Positions 6,470-8,592 of a stretch of DNA of 8,592 bases are shown here, piece by piece. Numbering within the stretch: the stretch's first letter is position 1; each line of letters begins with the position of its first letter. The DNA lies in the NCBI GenBank assembly GCA_947589635.1, contig CANQCC010000065.1:1-8592 (forward strand), given 5' to 3'. Source of the DNA: an uncultured Clostridia bacterium. Lineage in GTDB: Bacteria; Bacillota; Clostridia; Christensenellales; CAG-917. Under the pieces are notes generated by a model. The model saw only the letters and a program-made list of their open reading frames with translations, did no database searches and was not told the origin of the DNA. The position numbers and the translations under genes were made by a program.

Positions 6470-6502
6470 CCGAAAAACAGCCGCATGACAAGAGTTTTTC
6501 GG
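6470..6502. repeat. 9-bp inverted repeat in the divergent intergenic region
   Basis: Perfect arms CCGAAAAAC (6470-6478) and GTTTTTCGG (6494-6502) enclose a 15-base loop. It sits between two diverging genes, where neither needs a terminator. An operator or the remnant terminator of a lost gene are both possible. Confidence 0.55.
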
Positions 6503-6517
6503 AGAGTCTTAAAACGC

Positions 6518-6546
6518 TTGATTGCATATAATAATAACATTATAAT
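6518..6546 (+). promoter_or_regulatory. Upstream promoter P1 of the toxin-antitoxin pair
   Basis: TTGATT (6518-6523), a 17-base spacer and a perfect TATAAT (6541-6546). The -10 box lies inside the left arm of the operator-like inverted repeat. Confidence 0.55.
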
Positions 6547-6582
6547 GGCATAGTTCATTTGACAAAGTGACATTACAATGTT
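6536..6582. promoter_or_regulatory. Operator-like inverted repeat over the toxin-antitoxin promoters
   Basis: AACATTATAATG (6536-6547) is matched by the inverted CATTACAATGTT (6571-6582), 11 of 12 complementary. The left arm covers the -10 of P1, and the right arm reaches the first base of the -10 of P2. The arm centres are about 35 bases apart, spacing that would suit two repressor dimers on similar faces of the helix. The DNA-binding partner encoded downstream is the obvious candidate to bind here. Confidence 0.55.
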
Positions 6583-6587
6583 ATAAT
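6559..6587 (+). promoter_or_regulatory. Consensus promoter P2 of the toxin-antitoxin pair
   Basis: TTGACA (6559-6564), exactly 17 bases, then TATAAT (6582-6587): a perfect vegetative-sigma consensus. The start point would fall near 6594, giving a leader of only about 15 bases that still contains the SD. Confidence 0.85.
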
Positions 6588-6594
6588 TTGCACA

Positions 6595-6601
6595 AAAGGA
6601 G
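6595..6601 (+). promoter_or_regulatory. Ribosome binding site that sets the toxin start
   Basis: AAAGGAG, 7 bases before the ATG at 6609. It excludes a longer in-frame extension from 6567, which would begin inside the promoter. Confidence 0.85.
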
Positions 6602-6608
6602 ACGATCT

Positions 6609-7286
6609 ATGGAGAATTTGATAATATATCACGGCTCCGTTTCGGTCATCGAGCGGCCCGAATATGGCAAGGGTAAGCCGTACAATGACTACGGCATCGG
6701 TTTTTATTGCACTCAGTCGCTTGACCTCGCCAAAGAGTGGGCTGTCGATAAAGACCGCGATGGCTACGCCAACAAGTATGCGCTTGATATGTCGGACTTG
6801 AAACTTCTCGATCTTTCGGACAAGGGATTCACAGTCCTGCATTGGATAACGCTGTTGCTTCAAAACCGCATCTTCACCCTCAAATCGGATATCGCAAAGG
6901 TAGGGAAAGAGTACCTGATCGCCAATTTTGCCTTGCCCACCGCTGATTACGACGTCATCAAGGGATATAGAGCAGACGACTCATACTTTGCATACGCCGA
7001 AAGTTTTTTGAACAACACCATATCCGTGCAACGCCTTTCGGAGACTTTACGCCTCGGGGGTCTCGGCGAGCAGATCGTGTTGACCTCGCAAAAGGCCTTC
7101 GATAATCTCCGTTTTTTGGGCTACGATTTAGCGGACGCCGCCACATACTACCCTCTCCGTAAGGAGCGCAACGACAAAGCCCGTTTGGAATTTCTGTCCA
7201 ATCGCAGGGGCAATCCCACGCCCGACGACTTGTACCTTAACGACATTATCCGAGGAGTGAAAGCCGATGATCCGCGCATACAATGA
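6609..7286 (+). CDS. DUF3990 family ADP-ribosyltransferase-fold protein (probable toxin)
   Basis: The protein has 225 residues. It matches the DUF3990 pattern: YHGS (7-10) with H8, a DYGIGFYCT motif (27-35) with Y33, AKEWA (41-45), DYDVIKGYRADDSYF (113-127), and GEQIVLTSQKAFDNLRFLG (153-171) with E154. H8, Y33 and E154 are plausible counterparts of the H-Y-E triad of diphtheria-toxin-like ADP-ribosyltransferases; this assignment is inferred from motif order. Family members occur as toxins or effectors that may transfer ADP-ribose from NAD to an unknown target. No signal peptide is seen, so it should act in the cytoplasm. It overlaps the downstream XRE gene by 20 bases and shares its promoters. 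The triad looks intact, so the toxin is probably active. A cellular regulatory role cannot be excluded. Confidence 0.85.
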   Translation: MENLIIYHGSVSVIERPEYGKGKPYNDYGIGFYCTQSLDLAKEWAVDKDRDGYANKYALDMSDLKLLDLSDKGFTVLHWITLLLQNRIFTLKSDIAKVGKEYLIANFALPTADYDVIKGYRADDSYFAYAESFLNNTISVQRLSETLRLGGLGEQIVLTSQKAFDNLRFLGYDLADAATYYPLRKERNDKARLEFLSNRRGNPTPDDLYLNDIIRGVKADDPRIQ

Positions 7287-7878
7287 CGATTTTCTCCCAA
7301 CCATACAAGGCAAACTTGCCTCAATGTTTGAGATAGCCGTCCTCAAAAAGAATATCCCCATTGACGATTTTGCCGAGAGGTTTCTCGCCTCGCCCGTTTG
7401 TCGCGCTTTGGAAACCGCCGATCCCGTGCTTGCCCTTGGCAAGTCCGCGATAGAACTTTTGGGCATAGTCCTCGGCGACGCGCCGATTGCTACGGAAACG
7501 GACAGCTACGCTTCCCCAGAATATTGGGTCGGTTACACGCTTGCGTATATGCAGTGGTACTTTAACAAGCCGTATTCCGAACTTATTGCGGCGTTTCCGT
7601 GCGGCGAATTGCTTGCGCATTACTTCCCCTATCACGAGATGGATATACGGCAATCCGTAGACTTGTTCACGTCCAGACTTCATCCCGTTTGCGCCTTGAA
7701 GAGCCTGCGCGCCGCGAAACATCTGTCTCAGCGCGACCTCTCGCTTTTGAGCGGCGTTCCCGAGCGCAACATCAAGGCATATGAGCAGGGCAAAGTGGAC
7801 ATATGCAAGGCGCAGGCCGAAACCTTGTACGCGCTTTCAAAAACGCTTGGCTGCTCGATAGAAGACTTGCTCCGCTGA
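7267..7878 (+). CDS. XRE-family DNA-binding partner (probable antitoxin and autorepressor)
   Basis: The protein has 203 residues. The C-terminal part (143-203) is a lambda-repressor-type helix-turn-helix: LKSLRAAKHLSQRDLSLLSG, recognition helix around 164-175 (VPERNIKAYEQG), then a LYALSKTLGCSIEDLL tail. The N-terminal part (1-140) has a helical region (20-70) and the motifs SPEYWVGYTLAYMQW (83-97) and FPYHEMDI (120-127). I know these from Clostridia proteins encoded beside DUF3990 genes; they probably form the toxin-binding domain (inference). The ATG lies inside the toxin gene in another frame, with GAGGAG at 7252-7257 and a 9-base spacer, which suggests coupled translation. It should neutralise the toxin and bind the upstream inverted repeat. 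Confidence 0.85.
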   Translation: MIRAYNDDFLPTIQGKLASMFEIAVLKKNIPIDDFAERFLASPVCRALETADPVLALGKSAIELLGIVLGDAPIATETDSYASPEYWVGYTLAYMQWYFNKPYSELIAAFPCGELLAHYFPYHEMDIRQSVDLFTSRLHPVCALKSLRAAKHLSQRDLSLLSGVPERNIKAYEQGKVDICKAQAETLYALSKTLGCSIEDLLR

Positions 7879-7941
7879 AAAACCATAAAAAGCCAATTAA
7901 CTGTTCTTGATTTGATAAACGTGCCATAGAAGAATCGGCAC

Positions 7942-8098
7942 GCGATTGCGCAAAATTGAGCGTCAGCGAAATTTTCATTCGGCGCAAAAAACCAAAGCAC
8001 GCTATGCTTTGTCAAACCGGCACGATAAATGTAAGGAGGGACAAATCAAAGATAATACTACAAGCAATGTCCGAGCGAAAACCCAAGCACAAAAAATA
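7942..8098 (+). repeat. Structured repeat element, copy 1 (candidate ncRNA or MITE)
   Basis: Hairpin 1 pairs TTGCGCAAAATT (7946-7957) with AATTTT (7970-7975) and GCGCAA (7982-7987), leaving a 6-base one-sided bulge CATTCG (7976-7981). Its tip can form tandem G-A mismatches and a GTCA loop. Hairpin 2 pairs CAAAGCA (7993-7999) with TGCTTTG (8005-8011). A Shine-Dalgarno-like AAGGAGG (8032-8038) has no start codon at a suitable distance. The element ends in a 30-base box (8069-8098) shared with copy 2. The orientation shown is inferred. Confidence 0.7.
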
Positions 8099-8120
8099 AC
8101 ACAATATATCCATAATAATT

Positions 8121-8151
8121 CTGTGAAGCGGGGGTATCCGTCGCTTCACAG
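8121..8151. repeat. 10-bp perfect hairpin between the repeat copies
   Basis: CTGTGAAGCG (8121-8130) pairs with CGCTTCACAG (8142-8151) across an 11-base loop. No T-run follows, so it is not a simple terminator. Confidence 0.7.
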
Positions 8152-8157
8152 CCCTTA

Positions 8158-8200
8158 CGGGAGTGGTGGCGGCGCAGCCGACATCGGGACGAAACTCCCG
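8158..8200. repeat. Stem enclosing a GC hairpin
   Basis: CGGGAGT (8158-8164) pairs with ACTCCCG (8194-8200). Inside it, CGGC-GCA-GCCG (8170-8180) forms a second stem. Together with the preceding hairpin this looks like a multi-stem RNA. Confidence 0.5.
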
Positions 8201-8211
8201 CAAGCAGAGCG

Positions 8212-8231
8212 AAACTTATTTATAAGTTTTT
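8212..8231 (+). terminator. AT-rich terminator-like hairpin
   Basis: AAACTTAT (8212-8219) and ATAAGTTT (8222-8229) pair perfectly around TT and run into TTTTT (8227-8231). The stem has only one G-C pair, so it would be weak. It could end a transcript of the structured region or of the toxin-antitoxin operon. Confidence 0.35.
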
Positions 8232-8291
8232 AATAAGCGTAACTAACGAGGCACATACTTGTACAAGTTAAACGTTTTCGTGAGCGGAGCA

Positions 8292-8455
8292 GCGATTGCG
8301 CAAAATTCTGCACTCGTGCAGAATTTTCATTCGGCGCAAAGAAAAAAAATGCACACCATGTCGATGTGCAAACAGACGAACGACAACAATAAGAAGGACC
8401 AAAGCTAATTTAATACTAAAAGTGCGTCCGAGCAAAAACCCAAGCACAAAAAATA
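8292..8455 (+). repeat. Structured repeat element, copy 2 (candidate ncRNA or MITE)
   Basis: The same plan as copy 1 lies about 350 bases downstream. Hairpin 1 pairs TTGCGC (8296-8301) and AAAATTCTGCAC (8302-8313) with GTGCAGAATTTT (8316-8327) and GCGCAA (8334-8339), again with the bulge CATTCG (8328-8333). Hairpin 2 pairs TGCACA (8350-8355) with TGTGCA (8365-8370), in sequence different from copy 1. The 30-base end box (8426-8455) differs from copy 1 at one position. Confidence 0.7.
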
Positions 8456-8461
8456 GCAAGC

Positions 8462-8512
8462 CATATGCGCATCTTAGGGCGGCTTCTTGCCACTTCTTTC
8501 ATGCGCAATATG
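8462..8512. repeat. Long-range stem after copy 2
   Basis: CATATGCGCAT (8462-8472) pairs with ATGCGCAATATG (8501-8512) with one bulged base. An inner GGC/GCC stem is possible around 8478-8491. Confidence 0.5.
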
Positions 8513-8518
8513 TGTAGC

Positions 8519-8592
8519 GTTAAGTTTTTTGTGCGCGGAGTGGCAAAAAAATGCTTATGACATGTATGTGTGCATTTGTAAAACAAAATGCA
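8519..8592 (+). repeat. Possible third copy, partial and lacking hairpin 1
   Basis: Positions 8519-8544 resemble 8267-8293, the lead-in to copy 2 (shared GTTAA, T-run, GCGGAG). An A-run plus ATGC follows at once, as found after hairpin 1 in copy 2. AAATGC (8549-8554) can pair with GCATTT (8572-8577). The window ends before the 30-base end box could appear. Confidence 0.35.

Larger units (their letters stand above)
7879..8592. other. 714-base non-coding region rich in RNA-like structure
   Basis: No gene is supported here. A frame at 7946-8233 starts at a TTG inside a hairpin arm and has no ribosome site, and other frames are similar. The region contains two related structured repeats (7942-8098 and 8292-8455), strong stems between and after them, and a partial third copy at the right edge. 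No clear T-tailed terminator directly follows the stop codon at 7878. The first stem is CGTGCC (7920-7925) / GGCACG (7937-7942). Confidence 0.7.

Noticed and set aside
8067..8099. Ten-codon frame ATG...TAA (MSERKPKHKK) in copy 1's end box
   Set aside because: The nearest SD-like sequence is about 27 bases away, and copy 2 has no start codon at the equivalent position, so peptide coding is not conserved.
7946..8233. 95-codon frame on the plus strand
   Set aside because: It starts at a TTG inside the hairpin 1 arm, has no Shine-Dalgarno site, has no recognisable protein features, and runs through the structured repeat.
8267..8525. Integron attC sites: GTTAAAC (8267) and GTTAAGT (8519) fit the GTTRRRY core at equivalent places in the repeats.
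   Set aside because: No matching RYYYAAC partner was found at a suitable distance on the same strand, no cassette ORFs lie between the sites, and there is no integrase. The motif is short enough to occur by chance.
7942..8592. CRISPR array, retron RNA or type III toxin-antitoxin RNA repeats
   Set aside because: The repeats are long, few and diverged. There are no regular spacers, no Cas genes, no reverse transcriptase, and no tandem short antitoxin repeats.

Overview
The window looks like chromosomal DNA from an uncultured low-to-moderate-GC Firmicute of the class Clostridia (possibly Christensenellales; an inference from protein style only). The signs are strong AGGAGG-type Shine-Dalgarno sites, Gram-positive lipoproteins, an InlB-type repeat protein, an ECF-transporter S component and a DUF1893 protein. 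No rRNA, tRNA, CRISPR array, transposase or integrase was seen.

Layout. Positions 1-397 are non-coding and hold two structured repeat units 110 bases apart; the second is a long nested inverted repeat directly behind the first gene. Positions 398-3451 are a leftward operon: a two-membrane-segment protein with a C-terminal zinc ribbon, a four-zinc-ribbon protein fused to a DUF898/YjgN-like membrane domain, and a small lipoprotein. The two larger proteins carry the same ribbon type, which ends in an N-P motif, and probably act together at the membrane. Positions 3633-4603 hold a leftward, translationally coupled pair: an ECF S-component-like membrane protein and a DUF1893 protein started by TTG. 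Positions 4653-5015 encode a small two-segment membrane protein whose promoter suggests a leaderless mRNA. Positions 5081-6349 encode a surface lipoprotein with Ig-like/MBG-like and InlB-like repeats.

From 6609 the strand switches. A rightward pair encodes a DUF3990-type ADP-ribosyltransferase-fold protein overlapped by an XRE-family DNA-binding partner. This is a probable toxin-antitoxin module. It has two tandem consensus-like promoters and an inverted repeat over the promoter zone that suggests autoregulation.

Positions 7879-8592 have no credible gene but are rich in structure. Two related elements of about 160 bases each contain a bulged hairpin, a second hairpin whose sequence differs while its pairing is kept, and a nearly identical 30-base 3' box. 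Between and after them lie further stems, and at the window edge there is a possible third, partial copy. This is the least explained part of the window and the best candidate for an undescribed RNA or small mobile-repeat family.
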